The position numbers were made by a program, and so were the translations under genes. The notes beneath the pieces were generated by a model, which was not told the origin of the DNA, made no database searches, and saw nothing but the letters and a program-made list of their open reading frames with translations. This document shows positions 34,471-42,802 of a stretch of DNA of 64,000 bases, piece by piece; position 1 is the first letter of the stretch, and every line of letters begins with the position of its first letter. This stretch comes from Olsenella sp. KGMB02461 (GTDB lineage: Bacteria > Actinomycetota > Coriobacteriia > Coriobacteriales > Atopobiaceae): assembly GCF_012584445.1 (NCBI RefSeq), contig NZ_JABAHI010000008.1, positions 372,001-436,000 of the forward strand, in the 5' to 3' direction.

Positions 34471-35547
34471 TTATCCCTCGTCCTCTTTTGCGATATGGAA
34501 GGTGACTGTAATCCTATCCTTGCCGCATCGCACTGTAGGCTCGTCTTCCAGAGCTACATAGTAGCGATCAGAGATAAACGAGAAAGCCCTCTCCATACGC
34601 CGCGAGAACTCTTTGGAATCCCCTTCGTCGAGCTTGAGTCCCCGATGATCCTTGGAGAGGTCCACCGGAGAGGAAGCTTGGCCCTTGTCAGTGCCATGAG
34701 TGAGCCTTGCCATCACAGAGCGTACGGGGCGAATGGCTCCAGAAAGAATGCGATGGGCAGTACGCTCTGAGAGCTCCAGGCCGAGAGTGGATGCAACCTC
34801 CACCAGCTCTTTTGCGTCCACTGCTGCATAGAGACGCTCCAGCAGCGGAAGTGAGTCGATGCTGTCAAGGAAGAGCAGCGAGGCATCATCCATGGCGCTG
34901 GCCATACGGCTCCGAATAGTTGCCACGACCTCTGCAGGAGAACCTAGGAACACCGTGACACGATGACGCTCTTCGAAGGCAAACTCGCAGCAGGTACGAG
35001 GGACGTTATGAGGTCCCCGAGCTACAGTGGTCTCATCGTCCTCTGTGGTAGAAAGCGTTGGCCACGTAGACTGATCTGCTCGTTCAGGAAGTTCTGGGCC
35101 TGTGATCACCTCGATTGAAGTACCCATGCGCTCGCCGGAAGCCCTTACACGGGCGATACGGGCATTCTGCCGAATGGAGAAAAGCGCCATGCCGCGACCG
35201 TGCACACCCCATCGATCCTCGTGAATCGAGTCTAGCTTGGAGGTCACACGAGCTTCAAAGATGCGTTCCTGCATAGACAAGGGCACACCGGAACCGTCAT
35301 CGATCATAGTGAGATGGCGCTCGTCACCTTGCTTAGTGGTGGCGAGATAGATCTGGGTGGCGCCAGCATCACGGGCGTTGCGCAGAAGCTCCACTACCAC
35401 GTCTTCCACACAGCGGATATCATGACGTGCTTGACGACGCTCGGCCTCGTCTACTACCAGGCGCACGTAGCCCGCACCAAAGTTTTCTTCGACGCGGGCT
35501 ACAGACTCCCCTGTGACGTCTGCGATGAAATCGCTGAGATCTCCCAT
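34471..35547 (-). CDS. GHKL (Hsp90/MutL/HSP-like) ATPase of unknown role
   Basis: A 358-residue protein with an N-terminal HATPase domain: N box VVELLRNARDAGA (residues 51-63), G1 IDDGSGVPL (82-90) and G2 GVHGRGMALFSIR (114-126). The C-terminal half is not recognised. There is no kinase dimerisation helix or transmembrane segment, so it resembles MutL/Hsp90-type machines more than sensor kinases. It is three bases after rny and before spoVS. In Bacillus that slot holds the phosphodiesterase YmdB. A role linked to RNase Y or RNA decay is inferred from position only. Confidence 0.7.
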   Translation of the reverse strand: MGDLSDFIADVTGESVARVEENFGAGYVRLVVDEAERRQARHDIRCVEDVVVELLRNARDAGATQIYLATTKQGDERHLTMIDDGSGVPLSMQERIFEARVTSKLDSIHEDRWGVHGRGMALFSIRQNARIARVRASGERMGTSIEVITGPELPERADQSTWPTLSTTEDDETTVARGPHNVPRTCCEFAFEERHRVTVFLGSPAEVVATIRSRMASAMDDASLLFLDSIDSLPLLERLYAAVDAKELVEVASTLGLELSERTAHRILSGAIRPVRSVMARLTHGTDKGQASSPVDLSKDHRGLKLDEGDSKEFSRRMERAFSFISDRYYVALEDEPTVRCGKDRITVTFHIAKEDEG

Positions 35548-35550
35548 GGG

Positions 35551-37113
35551 CTACTTGGCAACGTCGATTGCGCGAGATTCGCGGATGACGACCACGCGCA
35601 CCTGGCCGGGATACTCCATCTCGTCCTCGATCTGCTTGGCGATGTCATGGGCAAGCACTACTGCCTCGGCATCGGAGATCTTCTCAGGCTCAACCATGAC
35701 GTGAAGCTCACGGCCTGCCTGCATGGCGTAAGTGCGCTCAACGCCCTCGTGGGCATTGGAGATTTCCTCGAGCTTCTCAAGGCGCTTGATATAGGCCTCG
35801 GCAGATTCGCGCCGCGCGCCAGGACGAGCAGCACTGATGGCATCTGCAGCCTGCACCAACACATCCAGCACGGTCTCAGGCTCAATATCTGCATGGTGAG
35901 CCTCGATAGCATGGACGATCTCAGGCTTCTCGCCATATTTGCGCGCAAGGTCAGCGCCAATTACGGCATGAGGGCCTTCCACTTCACGATCGATGGCCTT
36001 GCCGATGTCATGAAGCAGACCAGCACGCTTCGCCATTGCAGGATCGCTGCCAAGCTCGGCTGCCATAAGCGAGCAGAGCTCAGCCACCTGCTTGGAGTGC
36101 TGAAGCACGTTCTGCCCATAGGAAGTGCGATAGCGCAAAGCACCCAAGGTACGAACAAGCTCAGGATGGAGATCATGGATACCTAGGTCGAAAGCAGCTT
36201 GCTCGCCGGCGTCCAAGACACGCTGGTTTACCAGCTTCTCCGCCTTGGCATACATCTCCTCGATGCGCGCAGGATGAATGCGGCCATCTGCTACCAGGTT
36301 TTCCAGCGCCACACGGGCAGTTTCGCGACGCACGGGATCATAGCTAGAAAGGCCAACGCTCTCTGGAGTGTCATCGATGACCAGCGTTACGCCAGAGATC
36401 TGCTCAAAGGAGCGGATGTTGCGGCCTTCGCGGCCAATGATGCGACCTTTGAGATCATCGGAAGGAATGTGCACCGTGGTCACGGTGATCTCAGAGGCTT
36501 GATCTGCTGCACAGCGTTGAATGGCTGTAGAGATGATCTCTCGAGCAGTTTTTTCTGCGGTAGCACGAGTGCGCTGCTCGCTCTCACGAAGGATTTGCGC
36601 CTCTTCACGCACTGTATCCTTGCGAACGCGCTCCAGAAGCTCATCATGCGCCTCGTCTTTGGTGAGGGCAGCAATGCGCTCGAGCTCAGTGGACTGCTGG
36701 GCTACCAGTTTTTCCACGTCATTGCGGCGACGATCCAGCTGGCTCTGACTCTCAGAAAGCTGATGCTCTTTGCGATCCAATGCATCGTTTCTGCGGTCCA
36801 GCGACTCCTCACGCTGCATAATGCGAGATTCGAGGTCACGAAGCTCGCCTTTGCGTGCGCGATTCTCAGCCTCTTGGGCCTGCTTTAATTTGAGAATCTC
36901 TTCTTTTGCAGAGAGAATGGACTCTTTCTTTTGGGTCTCTGCATTTCGGGATGCCTCGGCTTCAATTTGAGTAGCACGACTCTCTGCATCGCGCACTTTT
37001 TGATTAGCCTCGATCACCTTGGCATTGGTCTTGCCATTAGCAAGATTCCAGGCCACCAGGGCGCCTACAACGATCCCGACGATGCAGAGTACCACGGTGA
37101 GTACGATGTCCAT
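35551..37113 (-). CDS. rny: Ribonuclease Y
   Basis: A 520-residue membrane-anchored endoribonuclease that starts mRNA decay. Order: one N-terminal helix (VLTVVLCIVGIVVGALVAW), a long charged coiled coil (about 30-200), a KH domain (IPSDDLKGRIIGREGRNIR) and an HD domain (LLHDIGKAIDREVEGPHAVIG) with the metal-binding His-Asp. It leads the rny, GHKL ATPase, spoVS unit. Confidence 0.97.
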   Translation of the reverse strand: MDIVLTVVLCIVGIVVGALVAWNLANGKTNAKVIEANQKVRDAESRATQIEAEASRNAETQKKESILSAKEEILKLKQAQEAENRARKGELRDLESRIMQREESLDRRNDALDRKEHQLSESQSQLDRRRNDVEKLVAQQSTELERIAALTKDEAHDELLERVRKDTVREEAQILRESEQRTRATAEKTAREIISTAIQRCAADQASEITVTTVHIPSDDLKGRIIGREGRNIRSFEQISGVTLVIDDTPESVGLSSYDPVRRETARVALENLVADGRIHPARIEEMYAKAEKLVNQRVLDAGEQAAFDLGIHDLHPELVRTLGALRYRTSYGQNVLQHSKQVAELCSLMAAELGSDPAMAKRAGLLHDIGKAIDREVEGPHAVIGADLARKYGEKPEIVHAIEAHHADIEPETVLDVLVQAADAISAARPGARRESAEAYIKRLEKLEEISNAHEGVERTYAMQAGRELHVMVEPEKISDAEAVVLAHDIAKQIEDEMEYPGQVRVVVIRESRAIDVAK

Positions 37114-37421
37114 GGTATCTTCCTCGTCTTCTCTAATCAGTGCTCTTATCGTTTGATAGCTGCCACCTAAATTTCAGGTGGCCACCGTAAGAGCGACCGT
37201 GTGCCCCCAAGGGGGTCCTCGGAAGCAAGGAGGGTCATGACCTCGATAAATAGCGACATAACCTGAGTTTGAGGTTGGGTCGTAGGTGGTCTATGAAAAC
37301 CTAGGGCAAAAGCCTAGGGGGGACGCTCTGCGGCTCTTGCATTTTAGTTTATGTAGGCTGACTCGTAAAGCTAAGGAGCGCGCCTTGATGCATCAATCAG
37401 AGGAATCTTTGAGATGGCTGA
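37114..37421. other. recX-rny intergenic stretch
   Basis: A gap of 308 bases. It holds the inverted repeat at the recX end (37395-37435), the short terminator at 37296-37318 and presumably the rny promoter. Nothing else was recognised. Confidence 0.5.
37296..37318 (-). terminator. Short terminator after recX
   Basis: On the minus strand CCTAGG, seven bases and CCTAGG, followed by TTTTC, about 105 bases past the recX stop. Short, so moderate confidence. Confidence 0.5.
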
Positions 37422-37435
37422 CTATTCCTCTGATT
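37395..37435. repeat. 12-bp inverted repeat spanning the recX stop
   Basis: AATCAGAGGAAT (37395-37406) and ATTCCTCTGATT (37424-37435) are perfect complements; the second arm encodes the last residues of RecX. There is no U-tract, so it may protect the transcript 3' end. Confidence 0.6.
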
Positions 37436-38162
37436 CTTCTTCCACGCGACGAGAGGCGCACTGGCGAGCGATTCCATAATCAAATCCTCGAGAGACTAAG
37501 AATCTCACAAGCTTTTGATAGCCGTTCTTCTCTGAGACAGGCTTTCTAGCCACCAATTCCCAGGCCCGCTCAAGCTCTTCCCCTTGAGCAAAGTACTCTT
37601 CTGGCCACCCCGAAACAGACTCTGCTGAGATGCCTCGACGGGCAAGCTCGCGCTTGATGCGCCCCCGGCCCCAACCGATAGAGATCTTGGTGCGAATGAA
37701 GGTCTCTGCAAAACGATCGTCATCTAGCAGACGACCCCGTGTGGCACGCTCCACTACATCTTCTATGGCAGAAGCAGAATACCCTGCTCTTTGGAGTCGC
37801 TCCTGAGCTTCTTTTGTTGCGTAATCGCGACGGTTCACAAGATCTGTGAGCCGTTTAGCCGCACAGGAGATCTGGAGGCCCTCAAGGACTGTCTCCATGG
37901 CATGAGGACCAGTAGGGACCCCATCTTCCTTCACTTGCTTGAGAAGAGCCTTGGCTACATCCTTAGGCACGTTAAAACGGCATGTACTCTGAGTGCCTTC
38001 TACATCCTCCCCCACCACAGAGACAAGCGGGGCCCTAGAAAAGCTCACGGCCTCTTTGGGGGGAAAGTATAGGGTCCAGCTGGCCCCAGAGCTCGAGAGA
38101 CGCTCGATTCTCTCTGCTTTCGCGGTCTCTGCGCTCTGGGAGCTCCCTGTGCCATAACGCAT
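37422..38162 (-). CDS. recX: Regulatory protein RecX
   Basis: A 246-residue RecX, which modulates RecA filaments. The core has VNRRDYATKEAQERLQRAGY, LLDDDRFAETFIRTKISIGWGRGRIKRELARRGI and a third tandem helical repeat. An N-terminal extension of about 100 residues is longer than in most RecX proteins. It starts four bases after recA, so both are made from the same LexA-controlled message. Confidence 0.93.
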   Translation of the reverse strand: MRYGTGSSQSAETAKAERIERLSSSGASWTLYFPPKEAVSFSRAPLVSVVGEDVEGTQSTCRFNVPKDVAKALLKQVKEDGVPTGPHAMETVLEGLQISCAAKRLTDLVNRRDYATKEAQERLQRAGYSASAIEDVVERATRGRLLDDDRFAETFIRTKISIGWGRGRIKRELARRGISAESVSGWPEEYFAQGEELERAWELVARKPVSEKNGYQKLVRFLVSRGFDYGIARQCASRRVEEESEE

Positions 38163-38165
38163 GGA

Positions 38166-39269
38166 TTACTCGTCTGCCTTTGCTTGGGCATCCTTGGAAT
38201 CAGAAGCCGCAGGAGCCTCTTCGTCATCAAACTCCAGGTCACAAGCTATACGGACCTTGTGATCGATCTCATCGAACAGATCCGGGTTAGTGCGCAGGAA
38301 CTCCTTGGCTGCCTCGCGACCTTGACCCAGACGCTCACCTTCATAGGTGTACCAGGCACCGGATTTGTTGACCACATCATAGTCAACTGCCATGTCCAGA
38401 GTGGAGCCTTCTTTGGAGATGCCGGTGCCATACATGATGTCAAATTCGGCAGTTTGGAAGGGAGGAGCCACCTTGTTCTTGACTACCTTGACGCGCACGC
38501 GATTGCCCACTACCTCGCCATCTTTTTTGATGGAGTCGATCTTGCGGATGTCCATGCGCACCGAGGAGAAGAACTTGAGCGCACGACCACCGGTGGTGGT
38601 CTCAGGGTTGCCAAACATCACGCCGATCTTCTCGCGCAGCTGGTTGATGAAGATGCAAGTGGTGTTGGACTTGCTTAGAGAGCCGGCGAGCTTGCGTAAA
38701 GCCTGGCTCATAAGTCGAGCCTGAAGGCCCACCGTAGTCTCGCCAATCTCGCCCTCGATCTCTGCGCGAGGCACCAGGGCTGCCACAGAGTCGATGACGA
38801 TGACATCCACAGCGCTAGAGCGTACCAGCATGTCGCAGATCTCCAATGCCTGCTCGCCGGTATCTGGCTGAGAAATGAGCACTTCATCGATATCCACGCC
38901 AATGCGAGCGGCATACCCGGGATCCAACGCATGCTCAGCATCGATAAAGGCCACTACGCCGCCTTGGGCTTGGGCCTCTGCCAGAATCTCCAGCGACAGG
39001 GTGGTCTTACCGGAGGACTCCGGACCATAAATCTCTACGATACGGCCACGGGGAACACCGCCAATACCCAGAGCGGCATCCAGAGCGATGCAGCCGGTAG
39101 GAATAGCCTCTACCTCTAAATCATTGCCTGAATCGCCAAATTTCATGATGGCGCCGGCGCCAAAGCGCTTGCGGATCTCAGCCGTAGTAGCCTCAATAGC
39201 GTGATCGCGCTCTTCGCCCGTAGTACGCTCTGCCACTGTCTTGCTGAGAGCGGTTTTGTTTTTAGCCAT
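38166..39269 (-). CDS. recA: Recombinase RecA
   Basis: A 367-residue recombinase. Walker A is [13 protein letters not shown], the L1/L2 region has [14 protein letters not shown], and the C-terminus is acidic ([12 protein letters not shown]). It pairs homologous DNA and triggers LexA cleavage. AAGGAG precedes ATG 39269. A perfect LexA box lies 42 bases upstream, with phased A-tracts further up. Confidence 0.98.
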   Translation of the reverse strand: MAKNKTALSKTVAERTTGEERDHAIEATTAEIRKRFGAGAIMKFGDSGNDLEVEAIPTGCIALDAALGIGGVPRGRIVEIYGPESSGKTTLSLEILAEAQAQGGVVAFIDAEHALDPGYAARIGVDIDEVLISQPDTGEQALEICDMLVRSSAVDVIVIDSVAALVPRAEIEGEIGETTVGLQARLMSQALRKLAGSLSKSNTTCIFINQLREKIGVMFGNPETTTGGRALKFFSSVRMDIRKIDSIKKDGEVVGNRVRVKVVKNKVAPPFQTAEFDIMYGTGISKEGSTLDMAVDYDVVNKSGAWYTYEGERLGQGREAAKEFLRTNPDLFDEIDHKVRIACDLEFDDEEAPAASDSKDAQAKADE

Positions 39270-39310
39270 GAGGCTCCTTCCCTGGTGTTCTTATCGTCGA
39301 ACATACTACG

Positions 39311-39324
39311 CGAACACCTGTTCG
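39311..39324. promoter_or_regulatory. LexA box of recA
   Basis: CGAAC-ACCT-GTTCG is a perfect match to the consensus, 42-55 bases before recA. Confidence 0.92.
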
Positions 39325-39366
39325 TAGTCAATACTCACGACCTATAAAACCACCGGGGTCTGACCG

Positions 39367-39432
39367 TTTTCTGTCACGTTTTTGGCACTTTTCTGTCAAT
39401 TGGTTCGACTATTTTTGTCACTTTTCTATACT
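39367..39432. repeat. Six 11-bp phased repeats upstream of recA
   Basis: Read on the plus strand in 11-base steps: TTTTCTGTCAC, GTTTTTGGCAC, TTTTCTGTCAA, TTGGTTCGACT, ATTTTTGTCAC, TTTTCTATACT. The consensus is TTTTTTGTCAC. One unit per helical turn puts the A/T tracts on one face, which should bend the DNA, or offers aligned protein sites. Confidence 0.75.
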
Positions 39433-39606
39433 GCCAGCTTCTGACGTTAAGAGCTATGAAGGAGTCTCCATAGAAGCTCTTGCATGCCTCTCAGCCTCAC
39501 AGCTTCTTCAAACAAGGGCAGCCTCAGTCTCTAAACGCCACCGCTGTCCTTAGAAGAACCCTTTAAGACAGGCGCTGGAGCGTGAGTGATGGAGCATCCT
39601 TGCCAG

Positions 39607-40182
39607 CTAGAGACAGGCCTTTGTCAAAAGCGCCAGAGCCGTGGCTACCGACTTTGTGCGCACCTGGGCCCGATCGCCAGAGAAGTGCCGAACAAGCGAC
39701 CTGCACTGAGGATCAGATTCTCCCGCGGTGTTGCAGGCGCAAAACCATACAGTGCCTACGGGTTTGCCAGGAACGGCGCCTCCAGGGCCGGCAATGCCAG
39801 AGATGGCCACAGAAACATCGCATCCCAACACGCGGCAGGCTCCCAGCGACATGGCGATGACACAGGGCTCGGAAACAGCCCCCACCGTATCCAAAATGGC
39901 AGAGTCGACGCCTAGCACATGCTCCTTTACCGAGCAGGCATAGCTCGTCACCCCTCCCATGACCACGTCTGAGGATCCGGGCACTTCTGTGAGTGCCCCA
40001 GACACCAAGCCTCCCGTGCACGATTCTGCGGTTCCCAAGCTATGGCGGGTGCGCCTGGCCACCTCAAGAGCGTCAGCTGCAAAAGCGTAGATCTTCTCGG
40101 CAGAAGGGGTAGGACCTGTCTCAAAAGAAGGATCCAACACCTGGTCGCACCAGGACACCAAAGGCTCAAGATCCTTATCCAT
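39607..40182 (-). CDS. CinA C-terminal domain protein (nicotinamide-nucleotide amidase type)
   Basis: A 191-residue protein with only the CinA C-terminal domain: LGTAESCTGGLVSGALTEVPG and GGVTSYACSVKEHVLGV. Such PncC-like proteins deamidate nicotinamide mononucleotide. The N-terminal molybdopterin-binding domain of full CinA is absent. AGGAG precedes ATG 40182. It lies between pgsA and recA, the usual cinA position. Confidence 0.9.
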   Translation of the reverse strand: MDKDLEPLVSWCDQVLDPSFETGPTPSAEKIYAFAADALEVARRTRHSLGTAESCTGGLVSGALTEVPGSSDVVMGGVTSYACSVKEHVLGVDSAILDTVGAVSEPCVIAMSLGACRVLGCDVSVAISGIAGPGGAVPGKPVGTVWFCACNTAGESDPQCRSLVRHFSGDRAQVRTKSVATALALLTKACL

Positions 40183-40191
40183 GTGCGTCTC

Positions 40192-40806
40192 CTAGCGAAT
40201 ATAGGCCCAGCATTTCATGAAGTAATCGGCTCCAGACCAAAGAGTGAGCACGACAGCGGCGGCCATGGCGATCCAAGAAGCTCCGTAGAGAAGCGAGGCG
40301 AACGGGCCTGCAGGCAGCGCCATAGCCACCAGATAGCCGGCGATGGCGCCCATAGTAGTGGCCGTCTTCCATTTGCCCAGCCGGCTTGCAGCCACCACTA
40401 CGCCTTTAGAGGCCACCACCATACGCAAGCCGGACACCAAAAACTCTCGGGCCACAATGACCACGATGACCCACAAAGACACCAGCGAAGCATCCATAAG
40501 GTAGAGAAGGGCAGCCACTACCACCAGCTTGTCGGCTATGGGGTCCAAGAACTTGCCAAAGTCGGTGACCTCGTTGCGGGAGCGAGCCAGATAGCCGTCC
40601 AGAGAATCGGTGCCGGCAATGAGTCCGTAGAAGGCAGCCAGGCCCAGATGCGCCCAGGAGACCTCAGTGGTTGCCGCAGGGCCGCATAGACCTGCGAGGA
40701 GCAGCCATACAAAGATGCAGGCTACACGCACTAAGGTCACAATGTTGGCCGCAGTCATGAGCGTGGAGGGCTTTTGCGGCCCAGGCTGCCGAGAAGATGC
40801 CGCCAT
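40192..40806 (-). CDS. pgsA: CDP-diacylglycerol-glycerol-3-phosphate 3-phosphatidyltransferase
   Basis: A 204-residue membrane enzyme that makes phosphatidylglycerol phosphate. The CDP-alcohol phosphotransferase motif is complete in DSLDGYLARSRNEVTDFG and FLDPIADK. A short polar extension precedes MTAANIVTLVRV; ATG 40806 (two bases from rimO) or 40758 could be the start. Confidence 0.95.
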   Translation of the reverse strand: MAASSRQPGPQKPSTLMTAANIVTLVRVACIFVWLLLAGLCGPAATTEVSWAHLGLAAFYGLIAGTDSLDGYLARSRNEVTDFGKFLDPIADKLVVVAALLYLMDASLVSLWVIVVIVAREFLVSGLRMVVASKGVVVAASRLGKWKTATTMGAIAGYLVAMALPAGPFASLLYGASWIAMAAAVVLTLWSGADYFMKCWAYIR

Positions 40807-40808
40807 AG

Positions 40809-42284
40809 CTACCGGCTCTCTTTGGGGCGGTCTAGGGGCTCTCCCACCAGCTCATAGCAGAAGGCGTCAACCAGCTTCACGGGCACGACGTCGCCAATGG
40901 CATACTCGCCCTCGGGGATGTGCACGGCGCCGTCGCTGTCGGGTGCTTGGAACCAGGCGTGGCCAATGAACTCAGCCATGTCGCCCTCTTCCTCGATGCC
41001 GTCGATGATGACGTCCACCGTCTCGCCCACATGGGCTGCAGTGGCGGCAAAGCCTAGGTCTTCTGCCGTATCCACCAGGCGTTGAGTGCGCTCCAGCTTG
41101 GTGTTGGTGGTGATTTGGTCATCCATCTTGGCGGCTAGCGTGCCTTCTTCGGGCGAATAGGCAAAGACGGACACATAGTCGAAGCCCACTTCGCGCAAGA
41201 ACTCATCCAGCTCGTCGAATTGCTCGTCGGTCTCTCCAGGAAAACCCACAAGCCCCGTGGTCCTAAGCACCATATTGGGGATCTCCTGGCGCAGGCGGCC
41301 AAAGAGCTCTCGCAGCTCCTGAGCGTTGCCCTGACGCCTCATGGCCTTGAGCACCGGCTCGGAGACATGCTGGATAGGGATGTCGATATAGGGCAACACT
41401 GAAGGGTTGTCGCGAATGGCAGCCACCAGCTCGTCTGTCATGCCCTCCGGCTGCAGATAGAGCACACGAAGCCAGGCGCCCTTCTTGGCAACGACGGGAT
41501 CCAGCTCGTTCAGAAGGTCTGCCAGCGTGGAGGGTTTGTCGAAGTCTGAGCCCCAGACGCCCGTGTCCTGGCCGATAAGCACGATCTCCTTGACCCCGCC
41601 GTCGAGAAGCCCCTGGATCTCTTGTTTGATCTCTGCGGCAGGCCGTGAGGCATAACGACCGCGAATATTGGGGATGGCGCAGAAGGAGCAGTAGCGGTCG
41701 CAGCCGTCGGAGATCTTCACATAGGCGCTGGCAGACTCCACCGTGCGAAGCACCTGGCCAGCCTCCTCCATCTGAGCAGCCTCTGGCACAGGGGAAACAT
41801 CCTGTCTGCCCAGCACCTCGTCTACCACCTCGACGATGCGGTCTTCCTCGTCGGTGCGCACAAAGGCGGCCACCTCCGGAAGCTCGGTGGGGAGTCCGTC
41901 GCCGTAGCGGGAAGGCACGCAGCCGCACATGATGATGGGCAGATCCAGCGATGCCTGCTCGCGTTCTTCGGCCAGCTCCAAGGTGGCCTCGATGGACTCC
42001 GAGGTGGCGCTAGCCAAAAAAGAGCAGGTGTTGATGAGGGCCACATCCGCCTCTGCGACCTCTGCCGCCTCCCTGTAACCCGCACGCTCCAGAAGGGACT
42101 TCATCCGATTGGTGTCCACCTCGTTTTTGGCGCACCCCAAGGTGATGTAAAGCACAGCAGGGGCTTGAGTATCAAGAGCTTTTGCAACCGTGTCTTGCTC
42201 TTCGCTTGCCATCGGGAAATCGTCGAGTGAGGCTCGCTCATCTTGAGACTGAGACATATCTACTGCTTTCAAATTAGCGGCCAT
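40809..42284 (-). CDS. rimO: Ribosomal protein S12 methylthiotransferase RimO
   Basis: A 491-residue radical-SAM enzyme that methylthiolates an aspartate of ribosomal protein S12. It has TLGCAKNEVDTNRM, NTCSFLASATSES, MCGCVPSRYGD, the radical-SAM motif CDRYCSFCAIPNIRGRYASR and a TRAM domain. ATG 42284 lies three bases from the yajQ stop but lacks a clear ribosome site; ATG 42257 (MSQSQDE) is the alternative. Confidence 0.95.
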   Translation of the reverse strand: MAANLKAVDMSQSQDERASLDDFPMASEEQDTVAKALDTQAPAVLYITLGCAKNEVDTNRMKSLLERAGYREAAEVAEADVALINTCSFLASATSESIEATLELAEEREQASLDLPIIMCGCVPSRYGDGLPTELPEVAAFVRTDEEDRIVEVVDEVLGRQDVSPVPEAAQMEEAGQVLRTVESASAYVKISDGCDRYCSFCAIPNIRGRYASRPAAEIKQEIQGLLDGGVKEIVLIGQDTGVWGSDFDKPSTLADLLNELDPVVAKKGAWLRVLYLQPEGMTDELVAAIRDNPSVLPYIDIPIQHVSEPVLKAMRRQGNAQELRELFGRLRQEIPNMVLRTTGLVGFPGETDEQFDELDEFLREVGFDYVSVFAYSPEEGTLAAKMDDQITTNTKLERTQRLVDTAEDLGFAATAAHVGETVDVIIDGIEEEGDMAEFIGHAWFQAPDSDGAVHIPEGEYAIGDVVPVKLVDAFCYELVGEPLDRPKESR

Positions 42285-42287
42285 AGA

Positions 42288-42785
42288 TTAGCGATAGTTG
42301 GTGAACTGCAGCGGCACACCGTAATCTGCGTCGCGCATCATGCCGATGACCTGCTGCAACACGTCTTTGGAAGGACTGGAGACACGCACCTTGTCGTCTT
42401 CCACCGCGGCCTTGCATTTGAGCTTGGCGTCGCGGATGTCCTTGGCAATGCGCTTGGCGGTCTCTTTGTCTATGCCGGTCACAATGCGGCCCACGACGCG
42501 CACCGAGCCGCCGCTGGCGGCTTGGGGAGCATCCCACTGCACTGCCTTGAGGTCGATGCCGCGCTTGACCAAGCGGCCACCCAACACATCGATCACCTGA
42601 CGGGCCACGAAGTCTGCCGGAGCCACGATGGTAACGGTGCCCTCGCTTTTGGCAAGATCGATAGTGGCGCCGGAATTCTTGAGGTCGTAGCGCTGAGTCA
42701 GCTCGCGGGCAGTCTGCTGGTAAGCATTGTCTACCTCTTGCATGTCCACCTGGGACACGATGTCAAACGATGAGTCCTTAGCCAT
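42288..42785 (-). CDS. yajQ: YajQ-family nucleotide-binding protein
   Basis: A 165-residue protein with the UPF0234 pattern DSSFDIVSQVDMQEVDNAYQ at the start and KRIAKDIRDAKLKCKAAVED later. Relatives bind cyclic di-GMP or RNA. AAGGAG precedes ATG 42785. It is embedded between the RodZ-like gene and rimO. Confidence 0.94.
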   Translation of the reverse strand: MAKDSSFDIVSQVDMQEVDNAYQQTARELTQRYDLKNSGATIDLAKSEGTVTIVAPADFVARQVIDVLGGRLVKRGIDLKAVQWDAPQAASGGSVRVVGRIVTGIDKETAKRIAKDIRDAKLKCKAAVEDDKVRVSSPSKDVLQQVIGMMRDADYGVPLQFTNYR

Positions 42786-42802
42786 GATGCTCCTTACAAA
42801 AT

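Larger units (their letters stand above)
39270..39606. other. recA-cinA intergenic stretch
   Basis: A gap of 337 bases holding the recA promoter, the LexA box (39311-39324) and the phased repeat block (39367-39432). From 39433 to 39606 nothing was recognised. Confidence 0.5.
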
